NCBI GenBank assembly: GCA_011037195.1
Contig: JAAEAF010001528.1
Location: forward strand, 62,001 to 126,000
DNA: 64,000 nt
From: Triatoma infestans
Taxonomy: Eukaryota > Arthropoda > Insecta > Hemiptera > Reduviidae
Direction: 5' to 3'
Shown here: piece by piece, positions 35,095 through 47,500 of the stretch
How positions within the stretch are numbered: position 1 is the stretch's first letter
How the letters are laid out: each line of letters opens with the position of its first letter
Position numbers and translations under genes: made by a program
Notes under the pieces: model-generated
Seen by the model: the letters and a program-made list of their open reading frames with translations, nothing else
Database searches by the model: none
Told to the model about the DNA's origin: nothing

Positions 35095-35709
35095 TTAAAC
35101 AGCGAAAGCAGCTTTTCTATACATTGTAAAATGTTCTAAATATTGCTGTACAGTATCTAAAGGTTGATAAATTTCATCCATTCGACTTTGTAAATAAGGT
35201 GGAAGACCTTGAACACATGATCCTAAAAATCCTTGTAGAAACTCCCTTAACAGGCCGGCACAACTGGAAGGAACTACACAGGGTCTGTATTCAACTTCTA
35301 CTAAAACACCTTTAAAGTTCTGACTAATAGTTACACTGCCTAGTTTTATGCAGAAATCAGCCAATTCAAAACGTGGACCTTTAGATTCAATTTTTCCTTG
35401 TTTTTTTGTATATATAGGTGTCATTTTTAACATTAACAAGTCGAAAAGGCCATCAGCAACTAATGGAATAGTTTTCGTACCTGTTTCCAACAATGAAAAC
35501 ACTGAAGCTGGTTGTTCTGAATTGTGTAATACATGAACTGTACGTTGCGGTCCTAATGAAGGCATAGAAATGTACGTATCACAATCAACCAAAAACTGTC
35601 CACACTGAACGGCACCTAACGCGACGACTCGTTTAGTGAGGACTTCTATTGTTTGTGGTCCAGTCCTATTTTCTAGCATTGGAAACTGCTGTAAAATTGT
35701 CACACCCAT
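35095..35709 (-). CDS. MED20: Mediator complex subunit 20
   Basis: This is an intact single-exon gene of 204 residues, close to the 212 residues of human MED20. MED20 is a subunit of the Mediator head module, which bridges gene-specific activators and RNA polymerase II in the nucleus. The match runs end to end: the MGVTILQQFP start, GQFLVDCDTYISMPSLG, VLHNSEQPASVFSL, the GLFDLLMLKM block, VLVEVEYRPCVVPSSC and LREFLQGFLGSCVQG all follow the family. An in-frame TAG nine bases before the ATG fixes the start. It lies convergent with the claudin-like gene, about 4.5 kb away, and its promoter side faces the tRNA-Val gene about 660 bases away. Absence of introns could be ancestral; there is no poly-A tail or decay suggesting a retrocopy. 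Confidence 0.97.
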   Translation of the reverse strand: MGVTILQQFPMLENRTGPQTIEVLTKRVVALGAVQCGQFLVDCDTYISMPSLGPQRTVHVLHNSEQPASVFSLLETGTKTIPLVADGLFDLLMLKMTPIYTKKQGKIESKGPRFELADFCIKLGSVTISQNFKGVLVEVEYRPCVVPSSCAGLLREFLQGFLGSCVQGLPPYLQSRMDEIYQPLDTVQQYLEHFTMYRKAAFAV

Positions 35710-36367
35710 TATTGAAATACTATTATAGTAATTAAACTAATGCAATCATTATAATTACTGAAAAGGTAGAAACATAGACGCGTTTCTAATTTGCGAGCGA
35801 GGTTATAAATAACAATGTTCACTGAAACCTCCCTTCGAAAGGAGACATAGCGCGATAGTTTGAGTTGCTTAGAGATCATCAAAGATGAAGATAATGTTTT
35901 TAAGTTATGACTTGCCATTTCATTATATACATATGCCGAATTAAACACGCCCAATTTCTTATTGTTTTTAATTTAATTCTCAATATCGGTTAGTCGGAAC
36001 AGATAGTCACGGCCAATTATTGCAAAGAAGAGGATCAAAATCTTAATGTTTTCTCACATTCCATAATTCTTGAAATGTTACCCATAGAAGTTGGAGCAAT
36101 TTATTTGGATTTTGAAATTATATGTAGAAACTTACTGTATAATTAAGTTTTATTACTATTATCCAAAATAAGTTCAGTTTTTACATTAACTGGATGGATA
36201 AGCATTTTGGACTGTATTTGATTTTTTATATTCCCTATTTCGGTTGCCTTCCCTGACAGCGTTATTTCATTTTGATAATTTTGACATTAACTAAATGTTT
36301 GCTGAAACGTTTAGCTTATAAAAAATAAACTTTAAATCATAACCTACTCAAATTATAATACAACCAA

Positions 36368-36440
36368 GGTTCCGTGGTGTAGTGGTTATCACATCTGCTT
36401 TACACGCAGAAGGTCGCCAGTTCGATCCTGGCCGGAATCA
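36368..36440 (+). tRNA. tRNA-Val (anticodon UAC)
   Basis: The 73-base cloverleaf is complete. The acceptor stem GGTTCCG pairs with CGGAATC (one G-T wobble) and A is the discriminator. The anticodon stem TCTGC/GCAGA encloses loop TTTACAC with anticodon TAC at 36401-36403. The T arm is GCCAG-TTCGATC-CTGGC. Box A (GTGTAGTGGTTATCAC region) and box B (GGTCGCCAGTTCGATCC region) are intact. A run of T at 36444-36451 is the expected RNA polymerase III terminator. Confidence 0.97.
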
Positions 36441-36443
36441 TAA

Positions 36444-36451
36444 TTTTTTTT
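36444..36451 (+). terminator. RNA polymerase III terminator of tRNA-Val
   Basis: Eight T residues start four bases after the tRNA end, followed by a C run. Confidence 0.85.
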
Positions 36452-36599
36452 CCCCCCCTACAAATTCTTGAAAAATAAGTATTTTAATTTAATAATAACT
36501 CCACTTAAGTTTTTTTTTATGGAAATTTATCTCTATAAAAGAGCTGGCAATAATTAAATATTAATATATGTGGGAGGGAATAAATGGATAAAAGTAATT

Positions 36600-37175
36600 T
36601 TCTTTTTCTCTTCAGGTGAGTAAACCCTTCTTTATGGCATTACCATCGATGACAAGTGCTTCTTCCTGATATGCGTCATGCTCTCCGTCTTTTTAAAATT
36701 CATTTTTAGTCCTTAGCTTGAGTATTCTTCTAGCAGCTTCCTTACCATATAATCGGCATCCTCCAGGTCCTGTGCTACCACTACCTGGTCGGCGAATAGC
36801 AGGTTGTTTATGTAGCTTTGTCCTATCTTGATGCCCATTTGCTTGCACTTTTTATTCCATCGATATTAAGGCTGCTTCCAAGAATATTTTGAAAAGTGAG
36901 GGGGACATGCAACATCCTTGTAGGAGGCCTTTGCTGGTCCCGAATTCGGTTGACAGATGTCTGCCTATTATTATAATCTGTCGCGATACTCTGCCAGCTC
37001 TTCTCCAATAATCCATTTCTGTGGAAAGTAATTTCTTCCTTAGATCGGCGATCAATGCCCACGTCTCAGCTCCGTAAAGCAGTATGCTTTCCACTATGGC
37101 AGGATAATTTCTATCTACTAGTATGACAGAAAGTTGCAGAGAATAAAATAATAGTATGTTAGATCCATCCATTTG
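36600..37175 (-). mobile_element. rearranged LINE RT fragment
   Basis: Minus-strand frames give PAIVESILLYGAETWAL and a KKLLSTEMDYWRRAGRVSR block (37000-37120). These normally lie C-terminal to the RT core. Only after them come GLLQGCCMSPSLFKIFLEAA (about 36860-36930) and a degraded catalytic region with KQPAIRRP near 36790 where FADD-type residues should be. The order is inverted relative to a LINE, so two pieces were joined or shuffled. Confidence 0.75.
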
Positions 37176-37194
37176 GGGGCATGCATAGATAACA

Positions 37195-37460
37195 ATATCA
37201 ATGATTTTTCCGTCTTCATTTTCTTAGTTCTGAACGGTTTCGGATTCTGATCCATCTCAAGAGTAAGGCTACCTATTCGTGTAGAGATTTCACTTTAGAT
37301 TAATGCTTCTTTTCAATTTAATGAGTGTGATGCGTGACAGAAACATTAAAAATGTCATCTCTCTGCACGAATTGATAGCCTTACTTTGTTGACGATGGAT
37401 AAGAATCCGAAACAGTCAGAACCAAGAAAATGAAGCATGCTACGACAGTGAAAATCAGAT
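37195..37460. mobile_element. foldback repeat, family A copy 4
   Basis: The left arm has GAACGGTTTCGGATTCTGATCC near 37232-37253. The right arm has GACGATGGATAAGAATCCG and GTCAGAACCAAGAAAATG near 37390-37430, then GCATGCTACGACAG. The arms are inverted with about 100 bases between them. The hairpin sequence differs from copy 2 but keeps GGAT/ATCC pairing. Confidence 0.75.
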
Positions 37461-38576
37461 ATTTCTTTATATAATTATTCTAGAAATAAATTGATCCACC
37501 TAAAACTTTTCCTCCTCCCGGAAAAAATTCTTCTCCAGCTGCATGTCTCAAGTAATTGCATACATAACTACAAAAGAAATAAATTATAAGGTACTCCACA
37601 TCCGGAGTGTGAAATATTTTTAGAAGAAAGGAACGAACATACCATGTGCGGCAATAATACTTTTATACTTTAGGTGTTTCTCTCCAATAAGTCATTTGTC
37701 CATAGACATTTTTTTTAAATACGATTGATTGTAAACGGGTGCAATTTTAGGCGGAATAATAGATATTGTTTGGATAGCAATAGTATTTTTTCTTCTATTT
37801 CAAGCAAAGATAGAAGAATCTATCTGTTGAATATTTAAGTATGACTGCTTTGTCGATAGTAAGCACATTCTGGTGAATCAAAAGTTTTAGTCGTGGTGAT
37901 ATCGAAGAGTGTACATAAACAGGAAATGTTTTGATGTTCATTACGACCGCTGTATTTGATACTGTAAAAAGGATATTCGAACCTCGGATATCCTTTTTTA
38001 CAATATAAACAGGAAATTTCCATTGTGCTACCAATTAGCCCTAGTCCTAATCATTATAATTTTAAGTCCAGTTGAAATGAAATGTAAAGAATAAGAAGGT
38101 AAAACAATAAATTCAAAATTGTTTTGTTGTAAATATGTCAATGACAGTTTTAATTACCAATATTGTAAATATACAGTCAGTTTTCTTGTTAAATTAAAGG
38201 TTTAGATATAGTACTTGTACAAAAAAAAAAAAAAAAGAAAAAAAAAGAAAAAAAAGGCCGAAATTGAAACATCTAGTATGGTTTCAATATATAAATAAAT
38301 AGTTGGTAATTATTATGTCTATCACATTTATAAAAAAAAATAATACGTTATAATCTTAACCTAAATATAACAAAGTGTTTAGGAAAAAAAAAAAAAAGTT
38401 TCTCTATAAATACTTTTATGTACATACAAAATTGTAATCATTATTCAAATAAAAAGAAATCTAGGAATGACTATGTAAAAGTAACTATTTAAATTTACAA
38501 TTTAATATATAAAAAAATAGTTATTATTTTACACAAAGAAATAACTAATTACATTATATATATTAAGTTAAAAGTT

Positions 38577-41500
38577 TTAAGAGACTGCAGCAATTTTTTG
38601 TACTGTTTTCAAATCTCTTAATAGCATTAATATGGTTTGTTTCATTGATTTATCTGAAACTACATTACTGGATAGATCAGCATCCTGTGATTCCAATGCT
38701 GTAAAATTAAATTAAATATGAAAGTAAAATGATTCATGTAAAAACATGTAAAGAAATATAATTGTAATAAGTAAATTGAAATTTATTGTATATAATACCT
38801 GCAATTTGGGTTTGCAAAGACATTAAACGGTCGTCCAATTGTTGATAATAATTATCAATATGATCTAATAACTTCATTCTACATTCTTCCAAATCTATAG
38901 GTGCTTCTGGTTGGGGAACACCACTCAATTTGTCTGTTTCTTAAAAAATAAAAGGAAATGTCACAACTTTGAACATTATTTATAATTATTAATACAATAA
39001 TTTACCATTTATTTTTAGTTTATTACTAAACAATAACCATATTGGAAGATCGAAATCAAATCAAGGATTTGGATGATATAAACATAAAATGAAAACATTT
39101 ACTTATAATGCCTGACCTACAAGTGTTATTTATGGGTGTAAGGATTTTATATATGCCAGGTACTTAGAAGGTCCGCCTGTTACTATGGGGACAAAAAAAA
39201 AACTATGGGGCCGCCTGAGCTAGGGGAGAGATCGGCTCAGTAATAGCGCACTCCTGGATTTATTTCGTCCCAGGAGCTTATATAAACTGTGTATTTTATA
39301 GTTTGCATTGCTCTTAATGTCTGACTGAATATGTGGATGGGCCCGTAGTATGTGCGGACGTTATTATTATATATAGTGTGGATTGAATGTACAGGAGACA
39401 TACTATCAACAAACCAACATGTGAAAGGAACAGAAACACTAAGTTGAAATGAACTCTCTACACGAACTTGGTGAATTTGCTCTGACAATGGATGAAAATC
39501 CCGAACCGGTCAGGAACATGCATGGTACGATGGTTAATACCCAGACAATTGTACGAGTTTATATTAATGAATGTCTAGTGATTATTTCCTCAAGAGAAAC
39601 AAGTGGCCAATACTTTATTTTTATATAAAACAAAGGCATAACTAGTCTAATCTTTTATTATTACTTACTTGAAGTTTTATTGGCATCTGTACTCTCTGCA
39701 TCTCCATTCTCCTCGCAAGTTCGATCTTTGTTATCAACTTCTGATTTAGTTTTTGAATTTACTTGATTAGTTTCATCCCAATTTTTGGCCCATAAATATA
39801 ATTTTGGATGTCCGGCTTGTCTTATTAACAAATAAAAATAATAATAATAAAGATTGTTTTAAGTTTTAATTAAAATTAATAATTAATTAATGAATAAGAA
39901 TAAATTAAATAATTAATAAATAAATAAAAAATTAATAAATAAATTAATAAAATTAATAATTAATTTAATTTACTTTTGAAAAAAAAAAACTTACTCTGCA
40001 ATATTAATTTTGGCCTTTAAACTTCTTTCCACATTTTGTATTTGTCTTAAACTTGATGTCAGTTCATAACAACGCTTCATTAACATTTCTCTTTGCTGTA
40101 TTTCTTTTTCATCTTTCGTTCGAAAACTGAAACTGAATGAATATTTCTATTTTAAAAAAGAGTTATACAATTAAAATTTGAGAAATTAAATAATTTAGCT
40201 AAATCTACTTAGTTAATTCGATCCATTATTACATTATAAAATTAAAAGTAATATTCATTTAAAATTAAAACATGGAAAGAGAAAGTATAAATTCTTTTTC
40301 AATTAATAAATTAAAATAATAGTGAATTTATTTTTATTATTTATTTTTATTCCATTTTTTTTTATTAAAATAAAAAAAAAAACAGAAGATACTAGTTGTG
40401 AGTTGTAAATTGTTACAAATCATATGTGTGGTAATGACATTAATATGTGGGCTTTTTGTGCCTTTAACAAACGTCTGAGACGGTACAATAAGCGAGCACA
40501 CGCGATATTGTGTTTGAATATTAATAAAGAGTGTTTATTGACAATCGAAGTCTATTGACTTAAACAAGTGAAACATTCTGTGATTTGTTTTTATCTCGAG
40601 GGTGGATTACTATGAAGCTAGTAGAACAAACTTAAAAGTAAAAAAGAAATGGGATTGATTACTTATATGGTCCTAGTTTTTATTTCATACATATTTTTTG
40701 ATATCCAAAAAGTTTTACCAGTAACACATGTTTTGAGGTCCCCTGACTTTGAAAAGATGGGTTTTAGAATTGGTCTGTGTGTCTGGAGTGATCAGCATAA
40801 TTCAAAAAGAAAAAACCTGAGTAAGTACCTGAGTAAATGTAAACATGACAATTCATTCTACCAAAAGTCCCCGACAATAAGATTTTAGTCAAAATCAGTT
40901 AACCGGAAATACGCTACTTTACTGAAGGAATTCTTAAGTTTTTTGCGTTTTCTCAAAAACGGTTCCAACGTGTAATCCTATCACCTATGTGACGTTATTA
41001 ACAATTAAATGTGTTGCCAACGTTCCGACTTTGAAAAACAATTGTTTACAGAAGTGCAACTTTATATAACTTTTTTTTTTTCTTCATTGTTCTATGATTT
41101 TCTTGATACCGATACTAAAGAGTTTCTTTAACTTGGTATGCAAAAAACTACACATTTATTGACCTATCATTTTTATTTGGACATTTTCCAAGTAATTATA
41201 TTTTAGGGAATTCTAGAGAGGAACTAGAAGGCTAACAGTTCCTTCAAGTGTTGTTTTTAGTTCAGGTCACCCTAGATACACATATATTGAAGCCAGTTAA
41301 AAATTTCATATTTAAGAACCAGTGGTTCCAAGTTGTAAATTGTTATCAACTGTATGATAGTAAAGTCTTTTAATATAATAATTAACTTGTTATCTTCATT
41401 TAATTCCAAATTCTTAAGGTATGAGGTTAAAAACCTTATAACAAATCACTGAACTGAACTTAAAAGATAACAACAGTTAAGTTACTTACGATGGTAATTT

Positions 41501-44500
41501 TCCTTGAGAGAGATAATGCAACGCATATGAATACTTCTTGGAAGATCTTACTTTAGGTGGATGTCGACAAATATGACAAACGTATCTATCAGGTACATCT
41601 GAATCAGTCTCTACACCACTGCACAATCCATGCTGCCAGCACATGCATATATCACACTGAAAATTTAATTAAAAAAACAAATTCTAATTAAAATTCAAGC
41701 GATTTGTTATGTCCTAGGAAATTCTAATCGTATCCCAAAAACCATTGTCCGCAGGTTAAATTGATCTAGGAGCATCTCAAGAAACTGGAGGTAACTCTTA
41801 CACTTAACAAAGGTTATTTTTTCTGCACTGCGACCTGAAAGATCTATTATGCCCCCGGCCTCCAGTGAATTGCCGGCCTCCAAGCAGTGTTTCACAGCTA
41901 CACACAACACTCCCCATTACCGGACATGACCTGTATAGGCTCCTAGGAAGAGAAAATCTAAGGAAAGCACTGCTGGACTCGAACCTCCGAATTACTCGAA
42001 TTACTAGTCCAGCGCTCCAACACTGAGATAATCGTTGTGTGGTGGTTGGTTCCGCAGAGCTGGAAAGCGTCAGAGACATTTTCCGTGGTCGCCTGCTTCA
42101 TCTTGTGGTCATCTAGGTTTCGGGCGTTCGCCCATCTTCAGGATGCGTTTGTCATACAGTGTGATAAACAGACTTGCACAGAGCAAGTCTGTGTTATCAC
42201 ACTGTATGACAAAACGCATCTTGAAGATGGGCGAACGCCCGAAACCGGTCGATGACCACAAGATGAAGCAGGCTACCACGGAAAATGTCTCTGGTACTGA
42301 GATAATCCCTTCCTTTTATAGAAAAGTTTACTTTCTTGTTTTTAGCCTGATGTAACCACTAGACAGCGTTCTAAATCATAACCTTAATTTACCTTTTAGT
42401 AGTCTTAAGAGGTAATAATTATGTTATAGTAACATTTTGAAGGAGGAAGTTAGTATTTTGTTAACAAGACGACTCTACTGATCAATCGGTATCCATAGAG
42501 ACATAATTAATAAGAATTCTGAATTAATTCTATTAATCATATTTTAGATGCAGCAAGTTTTTGTTTAACAAAATGAAACAGCGGAATATAGAAGACCTTG
42601 GCCTGGTTGATAGACGAGTGATTATTCAAGTGACAGTAGTCAGCTGAAAGATCATTTATCAAGAAGTGATGGATCTAGTGTTAGACAATCAAGAAGGGCA
42701 TGAACATATGCGTTAGTAAAGAAAGTAATGACAGTGACATTGCAACCCACCCTTGCTCACAGAAACCCCCTTTAACGACCAGTATTATGTGAAATCCGGG
42801 ATAGACTTCAACCGGCCACGGCTGTTATTCCTACCCACACCATCATTCAACCACTAGTGGTCTCGGTCGTCCATCGAGGCCAAATGTACATATCACGATA
42901 GTTACTTTCAGAGATTGCGCACAATGCAGCTTTTACTGTCCCTATATTTCGCAGAATACCTTATTTCATGATTTGAATTGAATTCACAAACCAGCTAAAG
43001 TATATAAAACTGACAAAATTAATATATTCGATTGCGGAAACATTGCCGGGCCCGCGAACTTACCGTTATTTGAATATATAATATACAAAAACATTTTTTA
43101 AGTGTTTTGATTGTAGCCGTTCAACAAATTCACATCCCTCGATTATGTTGCTGGAGCAGAAGAGTCCATGATTGACGACACTACCTTACGCTCGTCATGA
43201 TTATTTCTCTAAAGATTTTGCGAAGTCATTCGATCCGAATATGGTTCGCTTCTACAAACAAAGATATGAAAGTGAACACCTGGACCATTGAGAAAAGAGG
43301 GCTACCAGTTTACATTCAGTGTATCCATATAAGGGAACGCAAAATGGCCATAACCCTCAGTTAGAGAGCAATAAAATGGACGCTGCAATAAAATTTTTAA
43401 TTTGGTGGTAAAGGGAACGAAAAAAGGGGCAAACCTGGATCCAGATTGGACTCAGAAATGATGAAGAGTCAGTACGAACCAAGGAAATAGACGTGCTAGT
43501 AGTATCTAGATTAGTTCATTAGAGTGATTGGTTATTATTGTTATTACGATTCAATAGGGAACTTTGTTGTCCATATTTTTACGAAAATGTAATTTTATGA
43601 AATAGACTATCGATCATGCTAGAAAATTTATATTTGTCAAGACATGTAATTTTTATGTAATAAATCTTATCTACATGTTTTTAAAAAGCGCAAAGTTACC
43701 TGTATCATCAGGCCATCTTCTTCTCTAAATCCACAAATACAATTTATAATTTCTTCAGACTTTAATCTCTCGATAACTACGCCGCCTTCATCAGTTGTTG
43801 CTTCAGTGTTTGGTGAAGTTTTCTCTTCTTCAGTATATGAATCTATAATAATAGCAAACCAATGATAAATACAATGAATTAATTTTAAAAATTCTAATAA
43901 TTCCAGAAGTCATACTGAAGAGAGTATAACAAAACACTGAAAGTTTTAAGACATTAAAAAAAAATGCTTACCATTACTATCAGTTGTAATATGTAATTTA
44001 TCTAGGACTGGTAATTTCTTTTTTGTATATTTGTATGTTGGTGAATTCGGATAACCATCTTCTGGTCGAGAGACTGTTAACCAATTTATATTAAATAGGG
44101 AATTAAGACAAAAAAAAAAGTATAATGCATAATGTTCACAAATGCATTAACATCATCAAAAATATAGAAATGTGTAATCTGCTTATTTTATATAATTTAA
44201 AAACAAAATTTATTTACCTGAATTCAACTTTTTATCCGACTTTCTACGTCCACGTCCTGGTTTAAACGGTTTCGGTTCAACACTTTGTCCATCTTCACTG
44301 TCCACTTCGTCGGAATCGGCCATTGTGATCCTGATTAAATAATTTCATAATTTGTTTTATATCTTATAATAAAAACAGTTACATTTCATTAATGCACTAT
44401 CTCCCCTAGACGCACATAGAATTTTGCCAGATTGCGCAACGTTAAATACGACAAGCCGGCAGCTCAGACGGATTTTTCTAATCTCTGTGCTTTGTAAAAT

Positions 44501-47500
44501 AAAATAAACACAACTCAATATCCTGCGAGGTGTTTAAATCACAAGATCATAATTCTTCCTTCTTCTTATGGGGAAGTAAAGTAAAAAAGACAATTACAAT
44601 AAACCTTCATAAATGGACATATAGAAAATAATTTTTTAACAAAGAAATCCAAAGTATTAAAGTTAATATAAAAAAAAAAAATCACACAACCTTGACTATC
44701 TGTTTCTCTAGACAAATTTTATTACAGTCCCAAAATACTCTTAGATATAGACGACTTAAGAGAATTAACGTGAAATTTTGGTAATATAATCGACAAGTGC
44801 TAAAGATCTATAGTTATTTGGATTATTTATTGCACCTTTTTAATTTAATTTATCAAGAGGAGTTAACTAGAGCAAGGTAGGTTCTCTTAGTCTTATTATG
44901 TATAACCAGTAAATTAAAAGAACCAATTACTGGGCAAGACCCTAACAAATTTATAATATATCTACGATTGGGTTTTAATTACAATTTTATTTAAGTTATG
45001 GCATACCTATAATTCTATCTAAATACAATTATCCAATAATTGATACTAACATTGAAAATAATGGTTCATCAAACATCCGTGATTGGTAGATCCAGTGGTG
45101 AGTTAAAAGGAATTCGCGCGAGCCATTTGTTTAATTTTAAAATACTTCTGGTTTATTTTCTTATTGTTTTCATTTTTATTTTTATTTTTTGAAATTTGTT
45201 AAGAACATACTTATACGTTAACCTAAACAAAATTAAGTCTCTATGGCAGTGAATATAATATTATTTGGAATTATTCTACCAAAACAATTTGGCGTTTATA
45301 TACAAGCTGTATTAGTTAATGTTTTCGTGTGAAATATGACTTTTTGTGCTCGATGAGAGTTTCTTGTTAACATACTCTACTACATCACCACTGATTAGAT
45401 CTTACTAGGGAAAAAAGAAGAGTGCTCAGCAGTTGTAATGACTATCAAAATAAAAATGTCAAAAGCAAGATTTATTGCAACAGCTGAATTACAAGTTCAT
45501 TTACAAAAAAATAAGTGAATTACATCATCTAGAACATATCTGATGTAGAGCATTCACGCGACTTTGTCTTCATTCATGTGTCTTTACACAGTTTTAATGA
45601 CAAATTTTCCTCAAACTTATAATTTTTAGTAGATGGTTAGTTGTCTTCAATGTTATAGAGCCATCAATGGCAGAATCTAAAATTCTCTACCACTTTAGGT
45701 AGAGGAATTTTTGACAGATAACTTCCAGTGGGATCCCATTGTGATACTCAAACAGAATGCCAAGTTTGAACTTTCTGCGATTTTTCGTTTTTGCATTTTT
45801 ACAACACAAATACGCGCGCCCTGAGAGAGAGACCATTTAGATTATTATGGACCAACAAGTGTGAGTGTAACAGAAACGTAACGTTCAAGTGAACTCTCTT
45901 CTCTACACGAACTTGGTGAACTTGCTTTGACGATGGATGAAAATCCGAAACCGGTCAGGAACAATATAAATATGCATGCCACGACGGATAAAATACCAGA
46001 TCTTATCCAGCATTGCGGACTCATTCACATATTTAACCATTTAGATTAGATCAAATTGACTGACGGGGAGGGCAAAGCCTTATTCTACCGTGACCTCCAC
46101 TAACAGATCTATTGTGGATCCTCTAAGATTATAGGACATCTTTCAGCTTCGCCCTCTTAGCTCAGGCCTAGCAAACCTGAAAGTAGCTCCGTCATGAAGC
46201 TTGTGGCTTCGTGATTGTCTCCAGTTTAAAAAAACCTTGTCCTCATCAGGCTGGCACACTCACAAAGTACCGCGGTGTCCTTCTCAGCCTTGCAGAATCA
46301 GCATAACACGTTTTCTGCAAGTAGTAATTGGTGCATGTGCCTATTCAACCTACAATGCCCTGTTAGTAGACCCATTATTAGTCTTATATTCCTTCGGCTA
46401 TGGCTCAGTAGATCTCTAGTAAACTTAGGTAAATGTCTTTTAATAAAGAATTCAGCCTGCCACTGTCTTGGTGTTCTTTCCCACCCTGAGACCATTTTCT
46501 AAAAACCACTTTTTCGGACTCAGGAGACCTCAAAACGTGTATTTCCGGTGAAGACTCGATATAGAAAATTTAACACGAACGTAATACTTCCTCTTACAGA
46601 CTTAAGAGAAAATAAAAACAAGTTAATATCATATGGAACGAATAAATTAAATATGACAAAAATAATAGATAAAATATTTAATTTAGAGATTTAGCATATG
46701 CGCTCTGATTTGAAGCTGGACGACATGTAACTTAATGTGTATGTGAAAGATACCATATTTGTATTTTGTTTTTTGTTTTGAACAACTCCCCTACACATGT
46801 CTTTTGTTTGGATTTATATAGCAAATAAGAAATATAAACAACATTACCTTGGTGTTGCCAATGTATCTTGTGGTGCAGATTGTCGCAATGGTAACATCGT
46901 TTTAATTGTAGTTTTTCTTTGCTCTGTAGAAGGTTTGTTAACAATATTATCCTGAGCCTCCGCTTTGACGACTGGTGGAGGCTGAAATATTAAATGTTTG
47001 TCGATTAATAAAAAAGTTAAAATTACCAGCATTAATAAACAATAATAGCGGATTTATGAAAGAATAAATCCTACATAAAAAGGAATCTATAATATGGGAT
47101 ACGCTACAATTGAAAGACCAGGTCACTTGGTCGTACTTTTTGTGTATGTTTCTTGGATTATCCGGCTACTCGATGGAAATCTTTATCCTCTCAAGTCAGA
47201 ACTTGCATTTAGAACTTTTTTAAGATTAAACAACTTTCACAGGTTAAAATGTTTGTTAAAAAAAAAAAAGCTTAGGGTTATTTTCATTCATATTTTCGGA
47301 CTTTTATCTATATCAGGATCTAGATTCAGGATCATGATTTTATCTTTAGGGGAGAATAGTAACTAATTACTACCTAGCCAGTTCAATTAATTAAACTTTC
47401 AATAGAATAAAAACTTTTTTGAAAGTTTAGAATAAATTTAATGGAATATAAGTTGAATATGATATGAAAAGCCGTATGCTATCGCGATCTACAAAGATAA

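Noticed and set aside
37795..38034. minus-strand frame of 79 codons with several cysteines in the overlapping frame
   Set aside because: The cysteine spacing fits no zinc finger I know, and the segment contains inverted AT-rich repeats.
42500..43560. possible mariner or LTR element in an MBD-R2 intron
   Set aside because: Short frames look repeat-derived, but I could not match any transposase or polymerase motif, so no class was assigned.
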